Notes under the pieces: model-generated
What the model was told of the DNA's origin: nothing
Seen by the model: the letters and a program-made list of their open reading frames with translations, nothing else
Database searches by the model: none
From: Deinococcus aquaticus
GTDB taxonomy: Bacteria > Deinococcota > Deinococci > Deinococcales > Deinococcaceae
Direction of reading: 5' to 3'
Assembly: GCF_028622095.1 (NCBI RefSeq)
Contig: NZ_CP115165.1
Span: 2,787,501-2,851,500 of the forward strand
DNA length: 64,000 bases
In this document: positions 1 to 12,150 of the stretch, piece after piece
Position numbering within the stretch: the first letter of the stretch is position 1
How the letters are laid out: every line of letters starts with the position of its first letter
Made by a program: the position numbers and the translations under genes

Positions 1-432
1 CGGGAGGTTCTCGGCGGCGACGCCGATGTCGGTGAAGCCCAGGCGGGCCAGCGGGAGGGCCAGGGCGAGGTCGTGGGCGTCCGTGCCGACGAGCAGGGCG
101 GCGGCTCCGCGCGTGGCGTACCCGCTGGCTTCCAGGGTGTCGGTCAGGGCGTCGCTGAGGGCGAAGGTGCCGTGCGGTTCGCCCGCGAACGAGATGGCGT
201 CCACGCGGCCCACGCGGCGGGCGGTGGTGTCGGGCGTGACAGCGTCCAGCAGGTGGATCTGCTGGCTGTCGTGCACGAGCGCGCCCGTGAAGTGCAGGGC
301 GCGGCAGGCATCCATGACGGCGCGGGTGTCGCCTACGGGGACGTTCACGGCGATCAGGCCGAGGTCACGCAGGGCGCGGGCGGCCGGGGCGGGGTAGCCG
401 ATCAGGGCGAGGGGCGTGTCGGACGCAGGCAT
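1..432 (-). CDS. Shikimate dehydrogenase-like protein, degenerate (3' end outside window)
   Basis: 144 codons are visible, starting at ATG 432 and running off the left edge. The order of segments matches AroE: a substrate-domain stretch (FTGALVHD), the helix VTPDTTARRVGRVDAI that parallels the AroE SEAARAIGAVNTI region, then an ALLVGTDAHDLALALPL stretch where the NADP-binding GAGGAARA loop would be. The residues expected for catalysis are not kept: the SLPHK lysine position reads ALVHD, and the GDNTDAPG aspartate region reads HGTFALSD. I infer an AroE-fold paralogue without shikimate dehydrogenase activity; the canonical aroE is at 23582-24442. The family call is from pattern comparison only. 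Confidence 0.5.
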   Translation of the reverse strand, partial: MPASDTPLALIGYPAPAARALRDLGLIAVNVPVGDTRAVMDACRALHFTGALVHDSQQIHLLDAVTPDTTARRVGRVDAISFAGEPHGTFALSDALTDTLEASGYATRGAAALLVGTDAHDLALALPLARLGFTDIGVAAENLP

Positions 433-440
433 TGACCCGC

Positions 441-446
441 AGTCTA
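441..446 (-). promoter_or_regulatory. -10 box TAGACT for the AroE-like gene
   Basis: TAGACT on the minus strand ends 8 bases before the ATG at 432, giving a transcript with almost no leader. No clear -35 is seen. Confidence 0.5.
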
Positions 447-519
447 ACGGCTGCGGGCCTTAGGGGTGGATGGTTGATGAACCGGGCGTCACTTCACTTC
501 AGCCGTCCACCGTGACCCG

Positions 520-1278
520 TCAGGGATTGACCGCTCTGGCGGGACGGCGCAGGCTCAGCAGGGCTCCGAGGACGACGATCACGGCAGCCACCGCGACGCC
601 CGTGACGACAGTGGCGGCGTCCGGCCGGGCGACGTACACGCCGTAGAAGGCCCACAGCAGCACGGCCGCGAAGGCGTAATCGTGGAAACGGACGAGGAAG
701 AACACACCGATCACGGCAGCGATCACGACCAGCAGGGCGCTCCAGACGGGGGCGCTGATGCCCAGCGCGCCGCCCGTGACGCCCGCACTGACGAGGAACG
801 CCGTGATGTTGGCGATGGTGGCGACACTGATCCACGCGAGGTAGAGGCTGGACGGCAATTGCAGGGTCCAGACTTCCGCGCCCTGGGGGCGCAGGTCACG
901 CACCGTCAGGTACAGCCACACGAGACTGCCCAGCAGGGCCAGCATGACCGGAACGCTCAGCGCGAAGTTCAGGCTCTGGAAGGCCAGCAGCCACGCGCTG
1001 TTCAGCAGGTTGCCCAGCAGGAACGGCCAGAACAGCCGGTCGTACCGCGCGCCCCGCTGGGCGGGCAGGGCCTGATACACCGCGAAGGCCAGCAGGCCCA
1101 GGAAGATGGGGCCCCACACCGCGAACGTGAGGCCGGCGGGCGTGAAGGCGTTCGGGAGGGCGTCACTGACCTCCTTGTTCGAGTTGCCGAAGAGTGGAAG
1201 GGCGTTACTGAGGTAGTTCATCACGAGCGTGAGCAGCGTGACGAGCAGCAGAGTGACTTGCCTGGGAAGTCCGGTCAT
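520..1278 (-). CDS. TspO/MBR-like integral membrane protein
   Basis: About 252 aa, nearly all hydrophobic helices. The segment with FAVWGPIFLGLLAFAVYQ, NSAWLLAF and LYLAWISVATIANITA resembles the TspO/MBR (tryptophan-rich sensory protein) family; two or three further C-terminal helices make it longer than the ~160 aa TspO core. The family binds porphyrins and similar ligands in membranes, but the role here is unknown. The start is taken at ATG 1278; a longer frame to 1365 runs into the inserted IS and is not used. The IS ends 10 bases upstream of this ATG and has cut the apparent -10 box, so expression may be altered. Confidence 0.65.
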   Translation of the reverse strand: MTGLPRQVTLLLVTLLTLVMNYLSNALPLFGNSNKEVSDALPNAFTPAGLTFAVWGPIFLGLLAFAVYQALPAQRGARYDRLFWPFLLGNLLNSAWLLAFQSLNFALSVPVMLALLGSLVWLYLTVRDLRPQGAEVWTLQLPSSLYLAWISVATIANITAFLVSAGVTGGALGISAPVWSALLVVIAAVIGVFFLVRFHDYAFAAVLLWAFYGVYVARPDAATVVTGVAVAAVIVVLGALLSLRRPARAVNP

Positions 1279-1287
1279 GCCTTCAGC

Positions 1288-2464
1288 CAAGAGTTTCCAC
1301 AGGCGAGGGAATAGCGACCAGCACGAAGGCCCAGGAGGCAGGGGCTTGAAATTCCCCGGTCTCATGGGCCTTTATGCGAAGTGACTATGCCTCGCATCCC
1401 CAGCCTACCGCACAGCATCATCACCGCTCAGCTGAACCGGGTCACCAGCCTCAGTGGCCTCATCCCCTACAGCACCCTGTGTAAAAGTGCCATCTCCAAA
1501 GAGATGGCGCGGGACTCCTTCGCCTCCACGGAGGACTTCAAGCGTCGAGCCAGGAACGCGCCGGAGGGCGCGTTCCTGGCCATTGATTTCGTCATGGTGC
1601 CCCACGCCGGACGGACGATGGAAGGCGTGAACTACCACTACAGCGGTCAGGCCCAGACCCGTCTGGGCCATCAGTTCACCTCCGCGGCCCTGGTCAGGTT
1701 CGGTGAAGATCCAGTTCCGTTGCTGGAGCGCTTCAAGGTTTCCCAGGCCCTGCATACAGAGCGCTATCCTTACCGTACAGCGACTCAGGAAATGATCCAC
1801 GTCGTCCAGGATTGCCTCGCGGCGGGCGTCCCCATGGCGGGTCTCCTCCTGGATGGGGAGTTCGGGCGGGACGCGGCTGTGACCTTCAGTCGCGAGCATC
1901 AGATTCCGGTATTGATCCGTGCCAAAGCCAATATGACCGTGCAGTTCGAGGGTGAGGGACTCACCCTCGGTGCGCTGAGTCGGCAGTTCCCTCCAGAACG
2001 CTGCCACCTGTACGCGGAGTTCGGGTGGCGTGTCCGTCGATTGTCGGTCACCCGTGAGGTCGGTGGGTTCGATGTCCTGATCGTGTGGCGCAAGGTGCAC
2101 GGGGAGTGGACACGGTTTTTCCTGTTCAGCACGTTTGGTGGTGACGTCACGGTTCGCTCACTGCTGCGGGCCTGGAAGGCCCGCTGGGGAATTGAGGTGA
2201 TTCACCGGTTCTTCAAGCAGAACCTGGGACTGGGACGCTGTCATTGCCGGACGATCCAGGCGCAGGAGAACTGGGTGTGGTGCGTGGTGGAGGCCTTTCA
2301 CGCGGTGTTACGGGTGCGTAGGGAAGTACCGGGAATGACGTGGCGGGCCGCACAACGGCAGGCAGCTCAGAATGCCGAAAAGTACGTCCTGACCGGGATG
2401 GAGCAGGACGGCCCCCTGCTTGACGCCGCGTGACACGACATCAGCAGGGAAGTGGAAACTCTTG
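1288..2464. mobile_element. Complete insertion sequence, 1177 bp, with 13-bp terminal inverted repeats and 6-bp target duplication
   Basis: The left end CAAGAGTTTCCAC (1288-1300) and the right end (2452-2464) are perfect 13-bp inverted repeats. They are flanked by direct repeats TTCAGC at 1282-1287 and 2465-2470, the target-site duplication. One transposase gene fills most of the element. Base composition is lower in GC than the flanks. Perfect ends, a perfect duplication and an intact ORF suggest recent insertion. Confidence 0.93.
1381..2433 (+). CDS. IS transposase, DDE type (IS4/IS701-like superfamily)
   Basis: 350 aa, intact, the only gene of the IS at 1288-2464. A DDE catalytic triad can be proposed at D69 (LAIDFVMVP), D158 (GLLLDGEFG) and E272 (WGIEVIHRFFKQ); the last fits the C-terminal motif of IS4-superfamily transposases with a basic/aromatic stretch after the Glu. 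The start is GTG 1381, or ATG 1387 two codons later. The 6-bp target duplication is not the 4 bp usual for IS701, so I leave the exact IS family open. Confidence 0.85.
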   Translation: MTMPRIPSLPHSIITAQLNRVTSLSGLIPYSTLCKSAISKEMARDSFASTEDFKRRARNAPEGAFLAIDFVMVPHAGRTMEGVNYHYSGQAQTRLGHQFTSAALVRFGEDPVPLLERFKVSQALHTERYPYRTATQEMIHVVQDCLAAGVPMAGLLLDGEFGRDAAVTFSREHQIPVLIRAKANMTVQFEGEGLTLGALSRQFPPERCHLYAEFGWRVRRLSVTREVGGFDVLIVWRKVHGEWTRFFLFSTFGGDVTVRSLLRAWKARWGIEVIHRFFKQNLGLGRCHCRTIQAQENWVWCVVEAFHAVLRVRREVPGMTWRAAQRQAAQNAEKYVLTGMEQDGPLLDAA

Positions 2465-2556
2465 TTCAGCGTAAGAGGGGCTGCCCGGAGCGCGGTGTCA
2501 GAACGCTGACGGTTTCGTGAACGCCGGCCGCCACATGAAGGTCAGATCAACGAATT

Positions 2557-3318
2557 TCAGGAGCGGCTGCCCGCCCGGCGCGCGGCGACCGTCAGGAGTG
2601 CGGCGGCCAGCGGCACCAGCCCCCGTGTGCGGCGCGACAGCAGGCCGGCCCCCAGGGTGATGACGGCCGCATGCCGTGCCAGTTGTACCTCGGCGGCGCG
2701 CACGGGCCGGGAGGCGCGGTCGCAGGCACTCGTGACCTCCTCCGGGGCGGTCAGGGTGCGTGCCAGTGGCAGGACCGACGCGGCCAGCAGCGCCGACCCC
2801 CACGAGAACCCGGCAGGGCGGGCCAGCGTGGGCATCAGCGCCCCGGCCGCCGGGAGGATACTGTGCGACCCCGGCGTGAGGAGCGGCGCGGTCCCGACCA
2901 GCAGCGCTGCCGCCCGCTCACCCGACGCTCCGGCCAGCAGGGATTGCAGCAGCAGCCCCGCGTGGTCGGCGCTGGTGGCAGGCTCGCCGGTCGTGCCTGC
3001 GATCAGGCGCACGCCACTCAGGACCGCCAGTCCCGCCAGGGGGTTGCCCGCGCCGCCCAGCAGGGCCACGGCCGCCGCGACCGGCAGCGCCGCGTTGGCC
3101 GTGACCGGGTGGTCCGGATCCAGTTCCCGCGCGGTGGCCCAGGCCAGGAATGCCGCGCCCCCCACGCCCGCCGCCTGCGCCCAGGGCCGCCCGAACGCCA
3201 GGGCCAGCAGCGCCGCCCCGGCACTCCCGGCCGCCGCGACCCGGTTAGAGGGGTACGAGAAGTCCAGTGGACGCGCCAGCGCCGAGCCACGAACGAGGGG
3301 AGCAGCGGAACTTGACAT
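2557..3318 (-). CDS. Ala-rich hypothetical membrane protein
   Basis: 253 aa, very rich in Ala, Gly and Leu, with several weakly hydrophobic segments (for example GSAGAALLALAFGRPW and a C-terminal GLVPLAAALLTVA). No motif is recognised. ATG 3318 is chosen because a TAGGGT box lies 6 bases upstream, so the transcript is probably leaderless. It is monocistronic, between the IS and the convergent tail of argJ. The 120 bases between the IS and its stop hold no gene I can support. Confidence 0.6.
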   Translation of the reverse strand: MSSSAAPLVRGSALARPLDFSYPSNRVAAAGSAGAALLALAFGRPWAQAAGVGGAAFLAWATARELDPDHPVTANAALPVAAAVALLGGAGNPLAGLAVLSGVRLIAGTTGEPATSADHAGLLLQSLLAGASGERAAALLVGTAPLLTPGSHSILPAAGALMPTLARPAGFSWGSALLAASVLPLARTLTAPEEVTSACDRASRPVRAAEVQLARHAAVITLGAGLLSRRTRGLVPLAAALLTVAARRAGSRS

Positions 3319-3324
3319 GCCCGC

Positions 3325-3330
3325 ACCCTA
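3325..3330 (-). promoter_or_regulatory. -10 box TAGGGT, leaderless promoter
   Basis: TAGGGT on the minus strand ends 6 bases before ATG 3318. Confidence 0.55.
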
Positions 3331-3390
3331 CGCCGCGCGGCATGCACGGCCGCGTGACCGGCAAGGAACCGTGAACGGCCTGCCTTCCGT

Positions 3391-4548
3391 TCAGGTGGTG
3401 TAGTCGGCGTTGATGCTGACGTACTCGGCGCTCAGGTCGCAGCCCCAGGCCTCGCCGCGCGCGTCGCCGACGCCGAGGTCGATGGTGAAGACGACCTCTT
3501 CGGCTTTCATGCTGGCGCTGACCTGCGCGTCGTCGTACGGCAGCGGCTTGCCGCCGAAGACGGGGTGGCCCTGCACGCTGACGGTCAGGCGTTCGATGTC
3601 CGCCTGCGCGCCGCTGCGGCCGACGGCCATGATCACGCGGCCCCAGTTGGGGTCGTTGCCGTGCACGGCGCTTTTCAGCAGAGGGCTGACGCAGCAGGTG
3701 CGGGCGGCGGCCAGCGCCTCGGCTTCGGTGCGGGCGCCGCTGACCTGCACGGTCAGGAGTTTCGTGGCGCCCTCGCCGTCGGCGGCGATCTGGCGGGCCA
3801 GGTCGCGCATGACGCCTTCCAGGGCGGTCAGGAATTCGGTCAGGTCGGCGGGTCCGGCCTCGCCGTTGCACAGGACGACGGCCATGTCGTTGGTGCTGGT
3901 GTCACCGTCGACGGTGACGGCGTTGAAGGTGCGGTTCACGATGGCCGGGAACGCCTCACGCAGCGCCGTCTGGTCGATGGCCGCGTCGGTGAAGGCGAAG
4001 GCGAACATGGTGGCCATGTCCGGGTGGATCATGCCGCTGCCCTTGGCGGTCCCGACGATGCGCGCGCCGCTGCTCAGGGTGACGCTGGCGGTCTTGGGGT
4101 GCGTGTCGGTGGTCATGATCGCGGCGGCGAAGGGGTCGGCGGCGCTGTCCAGTTCGTCCGGCAGGTGCTCGATGCCGCTGAGGACCTTATCCATGGGCAG
4201 CAGGTGCCCGATGATGCCGGTGCTGGCGGTCAGGACGGCCTCCGGGTCCACGTTCAGGACGCTGCCCAGCGCGTCGGCCATGTCGGCGTTGTCGTTCGCG
4301 CCGCGCCGGCCGGTGGCGGCGTTCGCGTTGCCGGCGTTGACCAGCAGGGCGCGCACGGGGGCTCCGTGCGCGTACAGGTCGCGGTTGCGGGTGACGCAGG
4401 CGGCGGCGGTGGTGCTGCGCGTGCCCGCGAAGGCCCAGGTGCAGTCATGGGCGCTGGTCACGCCGCTCAGGTCGGTCTTGCCGCTGGGTTTGATACCGGC
4501 CGCCATGGCGGCGGCGGTGAAGCCGGTGGGGAACGTCAGGCCACTCAT
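3391..4548 (-). CDS. argJ: Bifunctional glutamate N-acetyltransferase / amino-acid acetyltransferase ArgJ
   Basis: 385 aa. ArgJ moves the acetyl group from N-acetylornithine to glutamate in the cyclic arginine pathway, and in some species also acetylates glutamate from acetyl-CoA. The self-cleaving precursor motif is present as KGSGMIHPDMATM, where the Thr of ATM becomes the N-terminal nucleophile of the beta chain. The oxyanion-hole stretch ASTGIIG and the conserved TVDGDTSTNDM also match the family, and length is normal. ATG 4548 is used, not the longer open frame, because TACACT lies 7 bases upstream. It diverges from the GMC oxidoreductase. Confidence 0.95.
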   Translation of the reverse strand: MSGLTFPTGFTAAAMAAGIKPSGKTDLSGVTSAHDCTWAFAGTRSTTAAACVTRNRDLYAHGAPVRALLVNAGNANAATGRRGANDNADMADALGSVLNVDPEAVLTASTGIIGHLLPMDKVLSGIEHLPDELDSAADPFAAAIMTTDTHPKTASVTLSSGARIVGTAKGSGMIHPDMATMFAFAFTDAAIDQTALREAFPAIVNRTFNAVTVDGDTSTNDMAVVLCNGEAGPADLTEFLTALEGVMRDLARQIAADGEGATKLLTVQVSGARTEAEALAAARTCCVSPLLKSAVHGNDPNWGRVIMAVGRSGAQADIERLTVSVQGHPVFGGKPLPYDDAQVSASMKAEEVVFTIDLGVGDARGEAWGCDLSAEYVSINADYTT

Positions 4549-4555
4549 GCAGGGG

Positions 4556-4601
4556 AGTGTAGCGGGCGGCGGGCTGCCCCGGTTGGGGGCGGGTCTATAC
4601 T
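4556..4601. promoter_or_regulatory. Divergent leaderless promoters argJ / GMC oxidoreductase
   Basis: Minus strand: TACACT at 4556-4561 ends 7 bases before the argJ ATG (4548). Plus strand: TATACT at 4596-4601 ends 8 bases before the GMC ATG (4610). The two -10 boxes are only 34 bases apart, so the -35 regions must overlap. Confidence 0.6.
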
Positions 4602-4609
4602 CGGTGCAA

Positions 4610-6223
4610 ATGAAGCTGAATTCCCTGGAATCGCGTGGGCGCGCGGATGTCGTGATCGTTGGGGCCGGGTCGGGCGGGTGCGTCGCGGCGCGGCGACTGC
4701 TGGACGCAGGGGCGCGGGTGCTGCTGCTGGAGGCGGGCGGGCCGGACACCAACCCCCTGATCCGCGCGCCGGGCGCGTTCCCGAAGCTGTTCCGCAGCGC
4801 CGTGGACTGGAACCTGACGACCGCGCCGCAGGAGCACGCGGGCGGCCGGGCATTCTACTGGCCGCGCGGGAAGGTGCTGGGTGGCAGCAGTGCCATCAAC
4901 GCGACCATCTGGATTCGCGGTTCAAGGCGGGATTTCGACGGCTGGGGCGAAGGCTGGACCTGGGAGGACGTGCTGCCGGAGTTCCGGGCGCAGGAGTCGT
5001 TCCGGGGTGAGCCGTCGGCGGCGCGCGGCACGGACGGCCCGATGCCGGCCGGCGCGCGGGCAGGGTCGCACGCGCTGAGCGAGGCGTTCGTGCGGGCGGC
5101 GGCGCTGGGGCTGGGCGTGCCGCTGGTCAGCTCCTTCAACGACGGACAGCTGGAGGGCGCGGCCCTGCTGGAAAGCAACCACCGGCGCGGCGAACGCCAC
5201 AGCGCGTTCCGGGCGTTCCTGAAACCCGTTCTGAACCACCCGAACCTGACGGTCCTGACCAGCGCGCACGTGCTGCGCGTCCTGTGGACAGGCAGCGGCG
5301 ACACGCGGCGCGCGTCGGGCGTGCGGCTGCGGCATCAGGGGCGCACGCTGGACGCCCCGGCGGGCGCGGTCCTGCTCGCGGCGGGCGCGGTGCAGACTCC
5401 GCAATTGCTGATGCTCTCGGGCGTCGGGCCGCGCGCCGAACTGGACCGGCACGGCATCGAGACGCACGTGAACCTGCCCGGCGTGGGCGGCGGCCTGCAG
5501 GATCACCTGGCGGTACCGGTCATCACCCGCTCGCGGCTGACGTCACTGGACCGCGTGCCGCAGGCCGAGGCGCTGGCCCGGTACCTCTGGAACCGCAGCG
5601 GCCCGCTGAGCAGCAACGTGGCTGAGGCGAGTGCCTTCTCGCACGCCCGACCCGGCCTGGACCCGCACGCGGACGACCCGGACATCCAGTTTCATTTCGG
5701 CCCGGCATACTTCCGGAATCACGGGGACACGACCGAGCCCGGCGATCACTTCTCGGTCGGGCCGGTGCTGGTCGACCCGCACAGTCGCGGGCGCATCACG
5801 CTGGCGTCCGCCGATCCGCAGGCCGCGCCTGTCATCGACCCGGCGTACCTGTCGGACGAGCGGGACATGCAGAGCCTGATCGCGGGGGTGCGGCAGGCGC
5901 GCGAGGTGGCCTCCGCCTCTCCCCTGTCGGGCCTGCGCGGCGCCGAAGTCCTGCCCGGCGAGGGCGTGCGCACCGACGCGGGCCTGCGCCGCCACGTGCA
6001 GCAGGAGTGCGCCACGCTGTACCACCCGGTCGGGACGGCCGCGCTGGGCGACGGCGACGGGGCGGTGGTCAGCCGGACGCTGGCCGTGCACGGCACGCGG
6101 GGCCTGTGGGTCGGGGACGCCAGCGTCATGCCGCGCATCATTCACGCGAACACCAACTCCACGAGCATGATGATCGGCGGCCGCGCCGCCCAGTTCGTGC
6201 TGCTCGGGCTGCAACAAGCGTGA
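4610..6223 (+). CDS. GMC-family FAD oxidoreductase (choline dehydrogenase-like)
   Basis: 537 aa. The N-terminal FAD-binding motif is VIVGAGSGGCVAARRLL. The GMC signatures WPRGKVLGGSSAINA and the second signature around GAVQTPQLLMLSGVGP are present, as is the active-site region with His and Asn near the C terminus (RIIHANTNSTSM). The family oxidises primary alcohols (choline, aliphatic or aromatic alcohols, sugars); the substrate cannot be read from sequence. ATG 4610 follows a TATACT box by 8 bases. No betaine aldehyde dehydrogenase is nearby, which makes a specific betaine role unsupported. Confidence 0.9.
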   Translation: MKLNSLESRGRADVVIVGAGSGGCVAARRLLDAGARVLLLEAGGPDTNPLIRAPGAFPKLFRSAVDWNLTTAPQEHAGGRAFYWPRGKVLGGSSAINATIWIRGSRRDFDGWGEGWTWEDVLPEFRAQESFRGEPSAARGTDGPMPAGARAGSHALSEAFVRAAALGLGVPLVSSFNDGQLEGAALLESNHRRGERHSAFRAFLKPVLNHPNLTVLTSAHVLRVLWTGSGDTRRASGVRLRHQGRTLDAPAGAVLLAAGAVQTPQLLMLSGVGPRAELDRHGIETHVNLPGVGGGLQDHLAVPVITRSRLTSLDRVPQAEALARYLWNRSGPLSSNVAEASAFSHARPGLDPHADDPDIQFHFGPAYFRNHGDTTEPGDHFSVGPVLVDPHSRGRITLASADPQAAPVIDPAYLSDERDMQSLIAGVRQAREVASASPLSGLRGAEVLPGEGVRTDAGLRRHVQQECATLYHPVGTAALGDGDGAVVSRTLAVHGTRGLWVGDASVMPRIIHANTNSTSMMIGGRAAQFVLLGLQQA

Positions 6224-6318
6224 CCGTTCCCGGCCGCCGCCGCGCCCCGGCTGACCCGCAGGTGACTCTCCCCGCACGATCCTCATGTTCAGTTCATGAG
6301 GTCCGGCAGGGGACCGCG

Positions 6319-6324
6319 TAGGGT
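6319..6324 (+). promoter_or_regulatory. -10 box TAGGGT
   Basis: TAGGGT ends 9 bases before ATG 6334, giving a leader of two or three bases at most. Confidence 0.45.
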
Positions 6325-6333
6325 GACAACGAC

Positions 6334-6861
6334 ATGAAGCCCCGCTCCCTGACCCTGACGCTCGCCGCCGGCCTGATCCTGACCGGCGCCGCAGCCGCCG
6401 TGCCCGTGAAGCTCGGCAACGTCCCCGTGACCGTCGAACCCAACGCGAAACTGCTGACCCTCAGCGCCGCCGGCATCCGCAGCGCCTTCCCCAGCGCCGC
6501 TGGCCGCCCCGACGCCGTGTTCATGACCGAGGACCGCAAGGTCAGCGTCGCCTTCGAGTGGCGCGCCAGCAAACTCGCCGCGAACGAGGTGTCCAAACTC
6601 GTCGAGCAGTTCCCCGGCGTGATCCGCGCGCAGGTGCCGAACGTCAAGAGCCTCAAGGCGAACCTCGTCACGCTCGGCGGCTCCCCCTGGGCGCAGTTCG
6701 TGTTCACCACCCCCAGCCAGGGCGACGAACTGCGCCGCGAACTGATGGTCACCAGCGTCGGCGGCCGCATGCTGGTCATGACCATCGCCGGGAACGTCAA
6801 GGACTACAGCCGCAACGAGGCGGTCGTGCGCAACCTCGCCAACAGCGTCCGCGTGAACTGA
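6334..6861 (+). CDS. Secreted hypothetical protein
   Basis: 175 aa. A signal peptide is clear: MKPRS followed by a hydrophobic stretch LTLTLAAGLILTGAAA and a likely cleavage site after AAAA. The mature part has no Cys and no motif I recognise; it is a mixed alpha/beta sequence ending KDYSRNEAVVRNLANSVRV. It is a single gene, ending at a strong hairpin shared with argS. Confidence 0.7.
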   Translation: MKPRSLTLTLAAGLILTGAAAAVPVKLGNVPVTVEPNAKLLTLSAAGIRSAFPSAAGRPDAVFMTEDRKVSVAFEWRASKLAANEVSKLVEQFPGVIRAQVPNVKSLKANLVTLGGSPWAQFVFTTPSQGDELRRELMVTSVGGRMLVMTIAGNVKDYSRNEAVVRNLANSVRVN

Positions 6862-6880
6862 CGCAGGCCTGACAGCAGGT

Positions 6881-6910
6881 GGGCGGCCCCGGTTCTGCAC
6901 GGGGCCGCCC
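6881..6910. terminator. Bidirectional hairpin between convergent genes
   Basis: GGCGGCCCC and GGGGCCGCC form a 9-bp GC-only stem with a 10-base loop between the stop of the secreted protein (6861) and the stop of argS (6965). There is no T-tract. Confidence 0.6.
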
Positions 6911-6964
6911 ATCTCACCTATGCAGGGTGGAATGGTCCTTGAACACCATCCACCCGAGTCCGTC

Positions 6965-8794
<1,830 letters not shown>

Positions 8795-8802
8795 AACCTG
8801 GG

Positions 8803-8808
8803 AGTTTA
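8803..8808 (-). promoter_or_regulatory. -10 box TAAACT for argS
   Basis: TAAACT on the minus strand ends 8 bases before the argS ATG. Confidence 0.5.
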
Positions 8809-8860
8809 CCAGCGGGCGGCCCCGGTGCGGGTCCGCCCGGGCCGCTCCTGCCCCGTGTCA

Positions 8861-8992
8861 TACGGATTCCGTCTGTTTCGTTGACAACCCGGAACATCAC
8901 CGGGTGGTCAACTCCACGCCCGGAACCCGCTCCGCTCCTACTCGCTCCGCTCGGATTGAACGGCTTTGTAAGCCATTCAATCGGAGTCCGCA
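8861..8992. repeat. MITE-like structured repeat, copy A (132 bp), flanked by TCA direct repeats
   Basis: It starts TACGGATTCCG and ends CGGAGTCCGCA, near-perfect terminal inverted repeats. TCA at 8858-8860 and 8993-8995 is the likely target duplication. The right-hand TCA is the TGA stop codon of the leftward transglutaminase gene. The inside folds into two hairpins (around 8882-8913 and 8954-8981). Confidence 0.8.
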
Positions 8993-9904
8993 TCAGAACA
9001 CGCGCGGGTTGGGCGGGTCGTTCAGGGTCATGCCGTCCGGGGCTTCGTCGGCCCAGACGGTCATGCTGGTCAGGCGGGCGTTCCCGAAGGTGGTGGTGAA
9101 GGCCACGTCCGAGGCGTCACGGCCCTGCGCGATGATGATGCGCCCGGCGCGGGGGCGGTTGTGGCGGGCGTCGAAGGTGCGCCACTGCCCGTCGATGAAC
9201 GCCTCGAACCACGCGTGGAAGTCCATGGGGACCGGGTCGGGCTTGATGTCGATGTCGGGCAGGTACCCGCACACATACCGGGCGGGAATGTTCAGGGCGC
9301 GGCAGTACGCGACGCCCATGTGCGCGAAGTCCCGGCACACGGCCCGGCCACTGTCGAGCGCCTGACTGGCGGTGGTGCTGCTGGTGCTGCCGGCCCCGTA
9401 CCGGCAACTGGCGTACAGGAATTCGCTGATGGCCTGCACGGTGGCCCACCCGCCCTGAATGTTCCCGAAGCGGGTCCAGGCGTCGTTGCTGATCAGGTCG
9501 CTGTCCACGTAGCGGCTGGGCAGCAGGTACGCGATGGTCTCGTCCGGCAGGGCTTCCACGGGGGTTTTCGGCAGGTCCGGCAGGATGGGGTCGGGGTTGC
9601 GGGTGATCTCGGCGATCAGGTCGTGCCCCAGCGTGAACGTGCCGGCGGGGGCCAGGGCGCGCCAGATGGTGTTGCCGTGCTGGTCCGTGAAGGTGTGAAT
9701 GCCCTGCGCCTCGCCCAGTGCCTGCTGCTGCACGATGCGCTGGCGGGTGCCGGTGGGGTGCAAGCGGTCGGCGGGCTGCACGACGAACAGCATGGGCGTG
9801 GGGAACGGTACGTCGAAGGTCAGGCGGAAGCCCGCGCGAATCCGGACGGGGTTCAGGAACTCGGGCTGTGATTCCGGGAGGGTCGCGCGTGTGGGCTCGG
9901 ACAT
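8993..9904 (-). CDS. Transglutaminase-like cysteine protease-fold protein
   Basis: 303 aa. N-terminal beta domain like the bacterial transglutaminase N-terminal region ([17 protein letters not shown]), then the transglutaminase-like core with the Cys-His-Asp triad: Cys in [10 protein letters not shown], His in DFHAWFEAF, Asp in FDARHN. Proteins of this type act as peptidases or amidases; substrate unknown. It begins at ATG 9904, 7 bases after a weak CACACT box. Its TGA stop is the flanking triplet of repeat copy A. It diverges from the DUF255 gene. Confidence 0.85.
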   Translation of the reverse strand: MSEPTRATLPESQPEFLNPVRIRAGFRLTFDVPFPTPMLFVVQPADRLHPTGTRQRIVQQQALGEAQGIHTFTDQHGNTIWRALAPAGTFTLGHDLIAEITRNPDPILPDLPKTPVEALPDETIAYLLPSRYVDSDLISNDAWTRFGNIQGGWATVQAISEFLYASCRYGAGSTSSTTASQALDSGRAVCRDFAHMGVAYCRALNIPARYVCGYLPDIDIKPDPVPMDFHAWFEAFIDGQWRTFDARHNRPRAGRIIIAQGRDASDVAFTTTFGNARLTSMTVWADEAPDGMTLNDPPNPRVF

Positions 9905-10000
9905 GCGCTCCAGTGTGGGGCCTGAACGGCTGCGTGTGGGTGTGAACGCCAGACGAGCGGAAGTTCATGTTGCCCGGCTGGTCCGGGAAGGCAGATGCTC

Positions 10001-10006
10001 TAGGGT
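10001..10006 (+). promoter_or_regulatory. -10 box TAGGGT, leaderless promoter
   Basis: TAGGGT ends 7 bases before ATG 10014. Confidence 0.55.
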
Positions 10007-10013
10007 GGGCGGC

Positions 10014-12077
<2,064 letters not shown>

Positions 12078-12090
12078 CCGCAGAGGGAAA

Positions 12091-12140
12091 CAGCAGGAGG
12101 GAGGCCCCGACAACTGAAGTCCGGGGCCTCCCTCCTGCTG
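12091..12140. terminator. Perfect 19-bp hairpin between convergent genes
   Basis: 12091-12109 is the exact reverse complement of 12122-12140, with a 12-base loop. It lies between the DUF255 stop and the rpiA stop and should terminate both directions. Confidence 0.75.
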
Positions 12141-12150
12141 GTGTTCGCCG

